64,000 nt of DNA, taken from Stieleria sp. JC731 (lineage in GTDB: Bacteria > Planctomycetota > Planctomycetia > Pirellulales > Pirellulaceae). Under the pieces are notes generated by a model. It had not been told where the DNA came from. It ran no database searches and saw nothing but the letters and a program-made list of their open reading frames with translations. The position numbers and the translations under genes are program-made. Below, piece by piece: positions 17,892 to 26,729 of the stretch. The DNA lies in NCBI RefSeq assembly GCF_020966635.1, contig NZ_JAJKFQ010000005.1, positions 1,328,481 to 1,392,480 of the forward strand, written 5' to 3'. The stretch's first letter is position 1. The number at the start of each line of letters is the position of its first letter.

Positions 17892-18242
17892 TCTGAGGAG
17901 GATGGTTCGTCACGCTTGTTTTGCGTGACTTATTAACCATCGAGAAATAGCTCAGCCGAATCGTGGTCGATCGCAGTTAAACGATTGGCCATTGTGGTGG
18001 ATAAAAGCGATTGCATCCACCATCACGAATTCGTCACCTAACACCCACGCAACAATTCGATCGATTTTTGGGTTGTGTGGGTTTTCTGCTGCGCTAATCG
18101 TTGGGGAATTGGGGCGTTTGCGCTATCCCAACTAGCACTATAAGATTGCTTAGCATGCTGTCGGTCGAACGCTGTCTTCACGGGGTGAAGGGCTAAAAGG
18201 GAAAGCAACGGCCTGTTCAGCGAGAGCTAGTTTTTTGAAGAC
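17892..18242 (+). other. Intergenic region with three hairpins after rpmJ
   Basis: 351 bases with no convincing gene. Three inverted repeats follow rpmJ: GTCACGC (17909-17915)/GCGTGAC (17923-17929), nested inside ATGGTT/AACCAT; a GGTGGAT..ATCCACC hairpin at about 17996-18021; and ACCCACGCAAC (18043-18053)/GTTGTGTGGGT (18072-18082) followed by TTTTC. The last resembles a terminator. From 18085 to 18242 I see nothing. Confidence 0.5.
18043..18087 (+). terminator. Candidate terminator downstream of rpmJ
   Basis: An 11-bp stem with one G-T pair is followed by a short T run (GTTTTCT). It lies about 150 bases after the rpmJ stop. Moderate support only. Confidence 0.4.
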
Positions 18243-19508
18243 TTAGCTCATCTGGGAAACCGCTTGCACCAGCATTTGGTCCATTCGTACACGGCGTTTG
18301 CTGATCGTTGCCTGCTGGCCTAGCAGTGCGATCAGTGTGCTTTGTGCGGCAGACTCAATTTGGGTTTCCGCTTTCTGATCACGAATGGATGTCAGGAAGG
18401 CGTTTTGCTGCGCGAGCGTGTTGGCCTTAGCATTGGAGTGAGCCGAGGACTCCCAAATCAGATCGCCATTTCGGTTGAAAGCTTTGCCAGCCGCTAAATC
18501 CAAGATTCCCTTTGTCCCATGAATCGACTCACCGAGTGCATTCCAGCCTTTGGCGACTCGTCGGCATTGTGAGAGTAGCATGACGTCACCAAAGTCGTAT
18601 TCAACCGTTTGGTGGTCGAAGACTTCGCGGCCCAACTGATCGACTTCATTTTCGGCTGATTCCATCGGCCGCGATTCGGACCAGCCGCCTTGGCCTTGCG
18701 CGGCGACCGGCATTTTGCCCAGCGCTAAACGAATCAGGTCCAACCCTGCGACATGCTGTTCGACCAGGAAGTCACCGCCGGTTGCGACGAAGTGGTTCCA
18801 ATTCTTGATGCGATACTCGTCCGCAGACTCTCCTGAGCGCGTCGATCGCTTTCGCAGAGGGCCGCCATTGCAATAGGCCTTTGCGAACACCGGGTCGCCG
18901 ATCAAACCGGCTTGAAACTGTTCAATCGAATCGATGACGCGAGGGTCATAACGGCGTTGAAAGCCGGTGTGAATCGTCAGGCGTTGTCGCTGTGCTTCGG
19001 AGGCAATCGCGTTCATTGCCAGGACGTCTTCCAAGTCGCTCGAAAGCGGTTTTTCCAAGAAGACGTGCTTTCCTGCGGCGACGATTTTACGGACGACCGC
19101 GGCCCGTTCGACCGGAGGCGTGGTGACGTAGATCGCATCGATATCAGCGACCAATAATTGATCGAGTGCGTCTTGGCCGCTTGCACGAATGCACGATTTT
19201 TCAATATGGTCCGCATGGCGACCTTTCAGCATGCGAAACATGGACTGGGTCTGTGAACCGAATCGATCTGCCAAGCCTGCAACGGTCACTTTGAAACCAG
19301 GTATGCCAATCGCTGCAGAGACGACTTCTTTGGCGCGACGACCGCATCCGAGCACACCGATGCGAATTTCCGTATTCCGATTGGCAACTGCGGCGGACGA
19401 GGCCTGTGTTGCGATGGAGCTGCCGATGGCACCACCGGCGATGATCAATCCGCCGTCCTTGATAAAGCTACGCCTCGCGAAGTGGGCCGCATCCTTGTGA
19501 TTTGCCAT
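18243..19508 (-). CDS. Tat-exported Gfo/Idh/MocA-family oxidoreductase
   Basis: A ~421-residue NAD(P)-dependent oxidoreductase with a twin-arginine signal (ARRSFIKDGGLIIAGGAIGS). The Rossmann start IRIGVLGCGRRAKEVV and the family EKP motif (HVFLEKPLSSD) are present. The second domain has VATGGDFLVEQHVAGLDLI in the usual substrate-facing place. Such exported members are greatly expanded in planctomycetes and are thought to act on sugars; the substrate is unknown here. The start used is ATG 19508; TTG 19517 would overlap the stop of the upstream sigma factor. In either case the two genes are closely coupled. Confidence 0.88.
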   Translation of the reverse strand: MANHKDAAHFARRSFIKDGGLIIAGGAIGSSIATQASSAAVANRNTEIRIGVLGCGRRAKEVVSAAIGIPGFKVTVAGLADRFGSQTQSMFRMLKGRHADHIEKSCIRASGQDALDQLLVADIDAIYVTTPPVERAAVVRKIVAAGKHVFLEKPLSSDLEDVLAMNAIASEAQRQRLTIHTGFQRRYDPRVIDSIEQFQAGLIGDPVFAKAYCNGGPLRKRSTRSGESADEYRIKNWNHFVATGGDFLVEQHVAGLDLIRLALGKMPVAAQGQGGWSESRPMESAENEVDQLGREVFDHQTVEYDFGDVMLLSQCRRVAKGWNALGESIHGTKGILDLAAGKAFNRNGDLIWESSAHSNAKANTLAQQNAFLTSIRDQKAETQIESAAQSTLIALLGQQATISKRRVRMDQMLVQAVSQMS

Positions 19509-19513
19509 CTTGT

Positions 19514-20062
19514 TCAAGCACCCTCTCGCATCTTTTGTCGCGCGCGGCTTAGCAATGGTCCGATGGAGTTTTCCGAAACACCGGTGACTTGGCTGATTTC
19601 GTGATAAGTTTTGCCTTCGAGATGGTACATCCGAACGACATTGGATTCCTGAGGGTCGAGCCGCTCCATCAGCCGCTCGACTTCTTCGCGATTTTCGATC
19701 CGCGTTGCTGATTCGGCCGCTTGCAGCTTGGATTCATCAATGTCGACTTGTTGATTGTCCACCAAGGCGGAGAGCCGACGGGCGATCACACGACGTGCGA
19801 TGACCGTCAGATACGTTGCCAACGAACTGTTGCGTCGAAACCGTCGGAGCACGCCGCGGTCATTGGCGATCAGAACAAGGAACACTTCGGAAACCAAATC
19901 GTCACGAAGCGATTCGTCCAGTTTAATGCCGCGTGATTGGGCGGTGTGGTTGGCGACATGAATAACCAAGCCAAGAAATCGCTCAACAAAATCTTGCCAA
20001 GCGCGCGGTGCCCCATCGATGCAACGTTGGAGCAGTATTCGATCTATCTCTGAAAGACTCAC
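19514..20062 (-). CDS. ECF-type sigma-70 family RNA polymerase sigma factor
   Basis: A 182-residue two-domain sigma factor. Region 2 covers about residues 25-95 (DDLVSEVFLVLIANDRGVLRRF..SSLATYLTVIARR), and region 4 is at the C-terminus (LDPQESNVVRMYHLEGKTYHEISQVTGVSENSIG). There is no anti-sigma factor gene beside it; instead it is coupled to the Tat oxidoreductase. The closest type appears to be the planctomycete-expanded ECF group. The target promoters are not known. Confidence 0.9.
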   Translation of the reverse strand: MSLSEIDRILLQRCIDGAPRAWQDFVERFLGLVIHVANHTAQSRGIKLDESLRDDLVSEVFLVLIANDRGVLRRFRRNSSLATYLTVIARRVIARRLSALVDNQQVDIDESKLQAAESATRIENREEVERLMERLDPQESNVVRMYHLEGKTYHEISQVTGVSENSIGPLLSRARQKMREGA

Positions 20063-20356
20063 GGTGCCGGTACCAAAGGAGAGGCTCGTCTAAAGCCGGT
20101 GTTGCTGCGTAACTCTCCGGCGAGATCCTTCGCCCAGCAGAACTCCCCTTATCCTAGGTAGACCAAGTGACAATCGCAAGCTTTTGACCATACAGAGTGT
20201 CCACCGACGCCACCTTAGATTGGTCGGGGGGGAGCAATTGTAGCGGTTACGTGGTGGTGGAGGGCTGACCCTCAATTCGCAGGCACCGAATCTGTCGTGA
20301 CCTATGTTTGCTCGATAGGAAATCTTCGTTGCACTGAACTTCTCGCTTTGACCCCG

Positions 20357-22633
20357 ATGACTCAACCGCACAGCCTGCAAAATACCGGCACCACCCAACT
20401 AGGCGCACCGACCGGCGGAAGCAGCCCCTCGAATGGTACGCAGGGGACTTCGTCCGTTGGACCGGACATAGCCGCGATGCTTGCAAACCTGCAATTTGCT
20501 GCTCAAGCTGTTTCCAACGAAGTCAACTCATCGGGACAAGACGATCCCATTTTGGCAGTCGAAAACCGGCTTGCCGCCGTGCGATTGGGCGTCGCCACGT
20601 CGCTCTACTATGCGCTTCGAGCGAAACACGCCGCTACCGCGGCTCACGGATTGCGCGTCGCCCTATTTTGCAGCAGTTGGGCCGAATCGATGGGGCTGCA
20701 TCCGGATCACCGTGATCGTATCGAAGTCGCCGCATTGCTACATGACATCGGGAAAATCGGTGTCCCTGACCGGATTCTTCGAAAGCCAGGAAAATTAACC
20801 ATCGACGAGCAGCTCGTCATGGACACTTGCCCTGCGCTGGGCTGTCAAATTCTGCAGGGCTGTACAAGTGATGTCGAATTGCTGGACATCGTCCGATATG
20901 GAAACGTCTGGTACGACAGCCGCCGAGACGATGAAGCACCCCGAAAAGACGCGCTGCCACTCGGTTCGCGCATGCTGTCGATCGCGGACGCTTTCGATGC
21001 GATGACAACCGAACAGGTCTATCGGGCAGCGATGAGCCGTGACGGTGCTTTGGCCGAGTTGGTTCGAAACGCAGGGACACAGTTTGATCCGTCGCTTGTC
21101 AGCGAGTTCAGCCGCCTACTGGAATCGAAGCCTGAAATCCTGCAGGGGACGATCGTGCATCGTTGGCTGCAGCAATTGCGTCCCGAGGATTCAAGCGAAT
21201 ATTGGACCGGTTCAACATCATTTTCAGGTTCGCGTGATTCACAGAAACGAAGCAAGCGTCAAACCGTTCGACGCGAGACGCTCTTCAACACTCAGTTGCA
21301 TCGATCGCTTAAAGACGGCGTGACGTACACCGATGCCGAAGGCAACATCGAGATTTGGAATTCGGCAATGGAACGGATGACCGGTTTCCCAGCCGAAGCG
21401 ATGGTTGGAAAACAATGGTCGGCGGCCGCATTGCGCATGCGGGATACGGATGTGAATCGCGACGAAGAGACCGTCTGTCCCTTGCAAGAGTGTTTGCAGA
21501 CGGGCGAACCGATTCGCCGCAATATGGTGATCGAGACTCCTGGAAGCGAACCGATCTCGGTGCACGTCGAAGTCGCACCAGTTCTGGGTCAACGCCCCGG
21601 GTCGATCGGCACTGTGATCGTCATTCATGATTTGTCGGATCGAAAAAACTTAGAACGACGTCTCAGTTCGCTTCACCGAGAAACGCGACTGGATCCATTG
21701 ACGCGGGTTTCAAACCGTGCCCACTTTGACGAAACGCTGCGAAAGCTTGTCGAGCAAACGGGGAAAGGTGGTGCGACGTTCTCGTTGATGATCTGTGATA
21801 TCGATCATTTCAAACGCATCAACGATACCTACGGACATCCGGCAGGCGATGACGCGCTGAAAGTATTCGCGGGGATTCTAAAATCACACAGTCGAGATGG
21901 TGACTTGGTCGCCCGATACGGTGGCGAAGAATTCCTATTGCTGTCTGCTTCCTGTGATAACGCCACCGGCGCAAAACGGGCCGAAGTGATCCGCCGCGCA
22001 CTCGAGGAAACGCCCGTCGAATCGCTTGATGGCGAATGCATCACCGCCAGTTTCGGCGTGACAGAGTTCCAGTCAGGCGATAGCCCAGAAACGATTCTTG
22101 CGAGAGCCGATCGTGCGTTGCTGAAAGCCAAGGACAACGGACGCAACCGAGTTGTCCAACTGGGGCTTGGAAAGATGTCAGAAGTGGCTGCCGAGCCGCA
22201 GAAAACGGGTTGGCTCGATTGGCTGACCGGAGTCGACGACACGACGACCACCAATGTCGACATTCTGATGCCGACCCCAATGGACTTGGCAATCGAAAAG
22301 CTGCGTGGCTTCGTGTCCGATCATCAAGCCGAGATCGTCAACGTGGCCGAGAATCAACTCTCGCTGAAGGTTTCTTCGCGACCTAGCCCGGGTGGAAGGC
22401 GTCGGGTCGATCACAAAATCAACTTCCATGTCGTGCTGACGCTAAGTGCTGCTCAGCAAGATGAGCTGTTGTCCAAAAATGCAGACCAGGCGAGCTACAC
22501 GAAAGTCCACATCGAATTGAAACCGATACGGAATCGCGATCGTCGACGTCGAGACCTGAAAGATGCGGCGAAAGAATTGATCGCCAGCTTCCGTTGCTAC
22601 TTGATGGGTGAATTGCTGCCCAGCGATCGATAG
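20357..22633 (+). CDS. Diguanylate cyclase with degenerate HD-GYP and PAS domains
   Basis: A ~758-residue signalling protein from ATG 20357 (an in-frame start at 20297 is also possible). Domains in order: a low-complexity leader; an HD domain (LLHDIGKIGVPDRIL, His129-Asp130); a PAS domain (about 320-435); a GGDEF domain with GGEEF at 522-526; and a C-terminal ~130-residue domain I do not recognise. The GGDEF active site is intact, and the inhibitory RxxD site sits five residues before it (RDGD-LVARY-GGEEF), so c-di-GMP synthesis with product inhibition is expected. The HD part has lost the HHE..DGxGYP motif (GNVWYDS at 182-188) and has Cys158 where a metal-binding His is usual, so it is probably not a phosphodiesterase. 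Confidence 0.88.
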   Translation: MTQPHSLQNTGTTQLGAPTGGSSPSNGTQGTSSVGPDIAAMLANLQFAAQAVSNEVNSSGQDDPILAVENRLAAVRLGVATSLYYALRAKHAATAAHGLRVALFCSSWAESMGLHPDHRDRIEVAALLHDIGKIGVPDRILRKPGKLTIDEQLVMDTCPALGCQILQGCTSDVELLDIVRYGNVWYDSRRDDEAPRKDALPLGSRMLSIADAFDAMTTEQVYRAAMSRDGALAELVRNAGTQFDPSLVSEFSRLLESKPEILQGTIVHRWLQQLRPEDSSEYWTGSTSFSGSRDSQKRSKRQTVRRETLFNTQLHRSLKDGVTYTDAEGNIEIWNSAMERMTGFPAEAMVGKQWSAAALRMRDTDVNRDEETVCPLQECLQTGEPIRRNMVIETPGSEPISVHVEVAPVLGQRPGSIGTVIVIHDLSDRKNLERRLSSLHRETRLDPLTRVSNRAHFDETLRKLVEQTGKGGATFSLMICDIDHFKRINDTYGHPAGDDALKVFAGILKSHSRDGDLVARYGGEEFLLLSASCDNATGAKRAEVIRRALEETPVESLDGECITASFGVTEFQSGDSPETILARADRALLKAKDNGRNRVVQLGLGKMSEVAAEPQKTGWLDWLTGVDDTTTTNVDILMPTPMDLAIEKLRGFVSDHQAEIVNVAENQLSLKVSSRPSPGGRRRVDHKINFHVVLTLSAAQQDELLSKNADQASYTKVHIELKPIRNRDRRRRDLKDAAKELIASFRCYLMGELLPSDR

Positions 22634-22660
22634 GTCGTTCGTCCAGTATTTTTTTCCAAT

Positions 22661-23041
22661 AAGCCGAATGGGCATTAGCCCCGGTACTGTTCGGATCAGC
22701 CGATGGGCGTTAGCCCCGGTTTCCCGTACAAAAACCGCTGCTAACGCGGTGCGGCTGATAGGTCTCCAACCGTACTTGATCGTCGGATTAGCCGATGGGC
22801 GTTAGGCCCGGTTTCCCGTACAAGAACCGCCGCTAACGCGGTGCGGCTGATAGGTCTGCATCCGTACTTGATTGTTGGATCAGCCGAATGGGCATTAGCC
22901 CCGGTTTCTCGTGCAAGAACCGCCGCTAACGCGGTGCGGCTGATAGGTCTGCATTCGTACTTGATTGTTGGATCAGCCGAATGGGCGTTAGCCCCGGTTT
23001 CTCATGCAAAAACCGCCGCTAACGCGGTGCGGCGGATAGCG
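22661..23041 (+). repeat. Tandem array A: 92-bp palindromic unit, four copies plus a partial
   Basis: Full units begin at 22694, 22786, 22878 and 22971 (spacing 92, 92, 93), preceded by a truncated unit from 22661. Each contains CAGCCGatgGGCGTTAGCCCCGG, a short loop, then ACCGcygcTAACGCggtgCGGCTGA, so each can fold into a strong stem. Units are separated by a conserved linker with CGTACTTGAT. The period is not a multiple of three and the units are intergenic, so open frames through them are not genes. Confidence 0.88.
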
Positions 23042-23063
23042 TTCGTTCCCTCGGGGAACTGGT

Positions 23064-25322
23064 ATGATGGAAACCAGCGTCGAACGCTGGTTCCCATCCC
23101 CCTGCATTTCGGTGACGGTTGCTGTGTGTACCTCCACCCGTTTGCTAACGCTTGCGTGCGTTCTGATCGCAAGTCCATTCGCAATTTCCGGTCAACCGGA
23201 TCCGGTGGAGGTTTCGACCGAGGCGAATGGCAAGCTTTCGGGGAAACTATCGGTTTCCGAATCTGATGTCTCGTTCCGAAACGAAATCGTTCCGCGGCTG
23301 ACATTGCATGGCTGTAATTCAGGGGCCTGCCATGGTTCAGCTTCGGGACGCGGTGGGCTCGCATTGTCGCTTTATGGAAGTGCTCCCGAACGTGACTACG
23401 ATTCCATCGTTCGTCAACTTAGCGGACGAAGAATCAATCTCCGTGATCCCTCGCAAAGCCTGATCCTACAAAAGGCCACCGAGTCGATCGAACACGGCGG
23501 AAAGCAAATCTTTGCCGACGGAAGCCCGAGTGCCGAAGCGTTTCGCGACTGGGTTGCTGCCGGAGCCCGTTGGGATTCCGCGTCAGAGTTACTTTCTTTA
23601 GAAGTCATTCCCACAAAGCTTGTGGTTCAAGGTAATAAGGATGTTTCGCTATCGGCTGTCGCGCACTTTGCCGACGGAAGTCAACGCGATGTGACTCGGT
23701 TGACCGTCTTTACGGCTGATGACAAGGCTGCGGTCAAGATCGGCCAAGCAGGCGTGGTAGCGGTCAATCGTCCTGGACGACACATTGTGATCGCAAGGTA
23801 CCTCAACAAAGTCATCCCAGTTGAACTGTTGCGGCCATTCGATCGCGAGATCGATTCATCAATCTCTGAACCAGAATTGCTGGGATCGATTGATCGGCAT
23901 GTTCTGCATCTGCAAAACACGCTCGGCTTGCGATCTGGTGATCGTGCGAACGATGCAACGCTGCGACGACGCTTGAGTCTCGATTTGACTGGACGTCTTC
24001 CAACGGTCGGTCGAGAAAAACTGGACGTCGATGCATATGTTGATGAACTGATCGGGTCACAAGCGTTCTCGGATTATTGGACGCTTCAGTTTTCTAAGAT
24101 GATGCGTCTACGTCCGATCAATGGCGATCTTTTGGGGTTCGATGCGTATGAGCGTTGGTTGCGACAAAAGATTGAAGGCGATTTCAATTATCAATCGATG
24201 GCTCGCGAGTTGGTGTTGGCTTCAGGCGACAGTCATTCGGTTGGGCAAGCAAATTTCTACCGAACAGTTTCCGGTCCCCGGATGCAAGCAGAATTCTCCA
24301 GCGAATTGTTCATGGGGACTCGATTGCGATGCGCGAATTGCCATGACCACCCGTTCGATCACTGGACCCAAGACGATTACCACGGTTTGGCCGCGATCTT
24401 TGCCAAAGTAAGTTCAGGACAACAGGTTCAATTGAATCCGCGGGGCCACGTCACACATCCCGTGACTTTAATGCCCGCGGAAATGCGATTGCCCGATGGG
24501 CGAAAACTGGCTGATTCAACGCGGGATCCAAGAATCGACTTCGCGAACTGGCTGACAAACGACGACAATCCGTTTTTCGCCAAAGCCTTGGTCAATCGGC
24601 TTTGGAAACAATTGATGGGACGCGGCTTGATCGAACCGGTCGACGACATTCGTGACACCAACCCAGCGACGCACCCAGAGTTGCTGACCGAACTGACAAA
24701 CGACTTCATTCGACATGGCTATGACTTTCGCCGGACGATCAAGTTGATTGCATGTAGTGACACGTATGCTCGGCGAAGTCTGCCGCTCAATCAGATGCAG
24801 CAGGCTCAGTTCTACACACATCGAATCGCCAAACCGATGCCGCCGGAAGTGCTGGCAGATGCGATTTCTGATGTCATCGGACTCTCGGAAACCTACGGAG
24901 AGTCTGACTTAGACGCTCGTGCGGTAGAAATCATTGACCCAACGATTCAGTCTCGAACACTGGATGTGCTTGGGCGATGTGATCGTACAGCTTCCTGTGA
25001 AGACGATGCCGGTCCATCCTCAGGGATCGCTCAGAAGTTGTACTTGATAAACGGAGAGGTGCTGAATGCTCGACTGAAATCCAGTGGTAACCGGATCGCG
25101 GAACTGCAAAAGCGGTTTGGGGATAGAAACGTCACGTCGTCTAACTTGGCTATCGTCGATCGGTTCTACGAAATCGCCCTGGGGCGTCAATTGTCTGAAT
25201 CCGAACAAGACTACTGGACGGAGCAACTAGAGGGCATTGCCAGCGACAAAGACAGGCGGCTTTGGTTTGAAGACTTCGTTTGGGGCCTTTGCAATAGCCG
25301 TGAGTTTTTGACGATCAAATGA
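23064..25322 (+). CDS. DUF1549/DUF1553 cytochrome-like secreted planctomycete protein
   Basis: A ~752-residue exported protein. After a hydrophobic N-terminus it carries GCNSGACHG (Cys84, Cys89, His90), a CX4CH heme-type motif, in a cytochrome-like PSCyt-type domain. Then come a bacterial Ig-like stretch (about 175-260), the DUF1549 domain with a second CXXCH (RCANCHDHPFDHW, near residue 422), and DUF1553 (NPFFAKALVNRLWKQLMGRG). Its partner DUF1501 gene follows 19-31 bases downstream. Such pairs are very numerous in planctomycetes; electron transfer coupled to polymer breakdown is suspected but unproven. The start is uncertain: ATG 23064 lies in a repeat-like hairpin, and GTG 23112 gives a cleaner signal peptide. 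Confidence 0.85.
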   Translation: MMETSVERWFPSPCISVTVAVCTSTRLLTLACVLIASPFAISGQPDPVEVSTEANGKLSGKLSVSESDVSFRNEIVPRLTLHGCNSGACHGSASGRGGLALSLYGSAPERDYDSIVRQLSGRRINLRDPSQSLILQKATESIEHGGKQIFADGSPSAEAFRDWVAAGARWDSASELLSLEVIPTKLVVQGNKDVSLSAVAHFADGSQRDVTRLTVFTADDKAAVKIGQAGVVAVNRPGRHIVIARYLNKVIPVELLRPFDREIDSSISEPELLGSIDRHVLHLQNTLGLRSGDRANDATLRRRLSLDLTGRLPTVGREKLDVDAYVDELIGSQAFSDYWTLQFSKMMRLRPINGDLLGFDAYERWLRQKIEGDFNYQSMARELVLASGDSHSVGQANFYRTVSGPRMQAEFSSELFMGTRLRCANCHDHPFDHWTQDDYHGLAAIFAKVSSGQQVQLNPRGHVTHPVTLMPAEMRLPDGRKLADSTRDPRIDFANWLTNDDNPFFAKALVNRLWKQLMGRGLIEPVDDIRDTNPATHPELLTELTNDFIRHGYDFRRTIKLIACSDTYARRSLPLNQMQQAQFYTHRIAKPMPPEVLADAISDVIGLSETYGESDLDARAVEIIDPTIQSRTLDVLGRCDRTASCEDDAGPSSGIAQKLYLINGEVLNARLKSSGNRIAELQKRFGDRNVTSSNLAIVDRFYEIALGRQLSESEQDYWTEQLEGIASDKDRRLWFEDFVWGLCNSREFLTIK

Positions 25323-25353
25323 CGACCAAACTGCAAACCTTGTGAGTTCACTG

Positions 25354-26697
25354 ATGAATCGAAAGTACTGTGATGGACTCAGGCGTCGTGATTTCGTACG
25401 CATCGGATCGCTGGCAGCCTCAAGTGCGATCCCATTGACGTTCTGCAATCATAGATTATTCGCGGCCAATAAGATTGAACGAGCGGTAACTTCCCGGGCT
25501 AAGTCTTGCATCCTTGTCTGGCTCGATGGCGGACCGACTCACCTAGAAACATTCGATCCGAAACCGAACGCACCGAGTGAAATTCGCGGTCCGTTCGATT
25601 CCATTTCGACTTCGGTTGCTGGAGTAAGGTTGGGTGATAACCTGCCTCTGATTGCCAAGCAGATGGACAAGATATCGATCATTCGGTCGATGACATCACC
25701 GCTGGGAGAACACAATTTCGGTTCACATTATTTATTGACCGGCTACAAACCGTCCGCAGCATTAAAGTATCCGACCATCGGCGCCGCGGTCACTTCACAG
25801 CGTTCAAAAGAGAGCGTGTTGCCGGCGAACGTGTTACCGGCAAGCATTGCGGTCCCGAGGTTCACGAACAATGTGACTCCACAGGGTTTTCTTGCCGAAA
25901 CGTTCGCCCCCTTTGAAGTGCGCGGCAATCTGGATGATCCGAAATTCGCGGTTCGTGATTTGGAAACTTATCCGGAAATCGATTTGGATCGCCTGACGCG
26001 TCGTCAACAATTCGTTCGCTCGATCGACCGTTTGTCTGGGGCCGCGGATGTGGACCGTCAACTCGCACGAGCGTACGAACTCGTTTTATCGGCGGATGCA
26101 AAGTCTGCATTTTCTCTGGACGAAGAGCCTCAATCGTTACGACGCCGGTACGGTCGTGGGGGTGGGCATGGGATCGGTCAGGGTTGCCTGTTGGCGAGGC
26201 GGCTGGTCGAACGCGGTGTTGACTTTGTCACTGTCCACAGCGCGGGCTGGGATTCACATCAGGATCTTACAACGCTTCGTTCTCGATTTCCCGGCGATCG
26301 CAATGCGTTACTCCCAAGCCTCGACAGAGCGGTGGGGACATTGATCGAAGACCTGCATGGGCGAGGCCTTCTGGATGAGACTTTAGTCGTCGTGATGGGG
26401 GAGTTCGGGCGAACGCCAAAGGTCAATGTTGATGGAGGGCGGGATCATTGGCCCAACGTATTTTCTGTTGTTATCGCCGGTGGAGGCGTTCGAGGCGGAC
26501 AGGTTATTGGTGCAAGTGATGCGTTGGGTGAAAGCCCGCTTGATCGACCGATTACACCCTCGGATTTGGCCGCATCCATCTATACACAGCTTGGCATTGA
26601 CCCGAGTGCGACGCTGCAGACCCCCGACGGTCGCACGATTCGTTTAACCCCAGAAGGTTCAAGCCCAGTTCGGGAGTTGGTGTCGACGGTCGGTTGA
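25354..26697 (+). CDS. DUF1501 Tat-exported protein
   Basis: A ~447-residue member of the DUF1501 family (alkaline phosphatase/sulfatase-like fold). The twin-arginine signal is LRRRDFVRIGSLAASSAIP. Conserved blocks are CILVWLDGGPTHLETFDPKP at the mature N-terminus, GEHNFGSHYLLTGY in the middle, and VVMGEFGRTPKVN with GGRDHWPNVFSVVIAGGGV near the C-terminus, in the places of metal-binding residues of the fold. ATG 25354 is preferred; GTG 25342 is also in frame. It follows the DUF1549 gene and probably acts with it. The 104-bp repeat array starts 33 bases after its stop. Confidence 0.88.
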   Translation: MNRKYCDGLRRRDFVRIGSLAASSAIPLTFCNHRLFAANKIERAVTSRAKSCILVWLDGGPTHLETFDPKPNAPSEIRGPFDSISTSVAGVRLGDNLPLIAKQMDKISIIRSMTSPLGEHNFGSHYLLTGYKPSAALKYPTIGAAVTSQRSKESVLPANVLPASIAVPRFTNNVTPQGFLAETFAPFEVRGNLDDPKFAVRDLETYPEIDLDRLTRRQQFVRSIDRLSGAADVDRQLARAYELVLSADAKSAFSLDEEPQSLRRRYGRGGGHGIGQGCLLARRLVERGVDFVTVHSAGWDSHQDLTTLRSRFPGDRNALLPSLDRAVGTLIEDLHGRGLLDETLVVVMGEFGRTPKVNVDGGRDHWPNVFSVVIAGGGVRGGQVIGASDALGESPLDRPITPSDLAASIYTQLGIDPSATLQTPDGRTIRLTPEGSSPVRELVSTVG

Positions 26698-26729
26698 GAA
26701 GAGGCGTGATCGGAATTCGTTCGATAGTT

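Noticed and set aside
17902-17928. Tiny open frame after GAGGAGG downstream of rpmJ
   Set aside because: Only eight codons, and the ribosome site abuts the ATG without spacing.
22841-23266. Open frame with a repeated ~31-residue peptide
   Set aside because: It is a read-through of the 92-bp array and then of the DUF1549 gene in the wrong frame.
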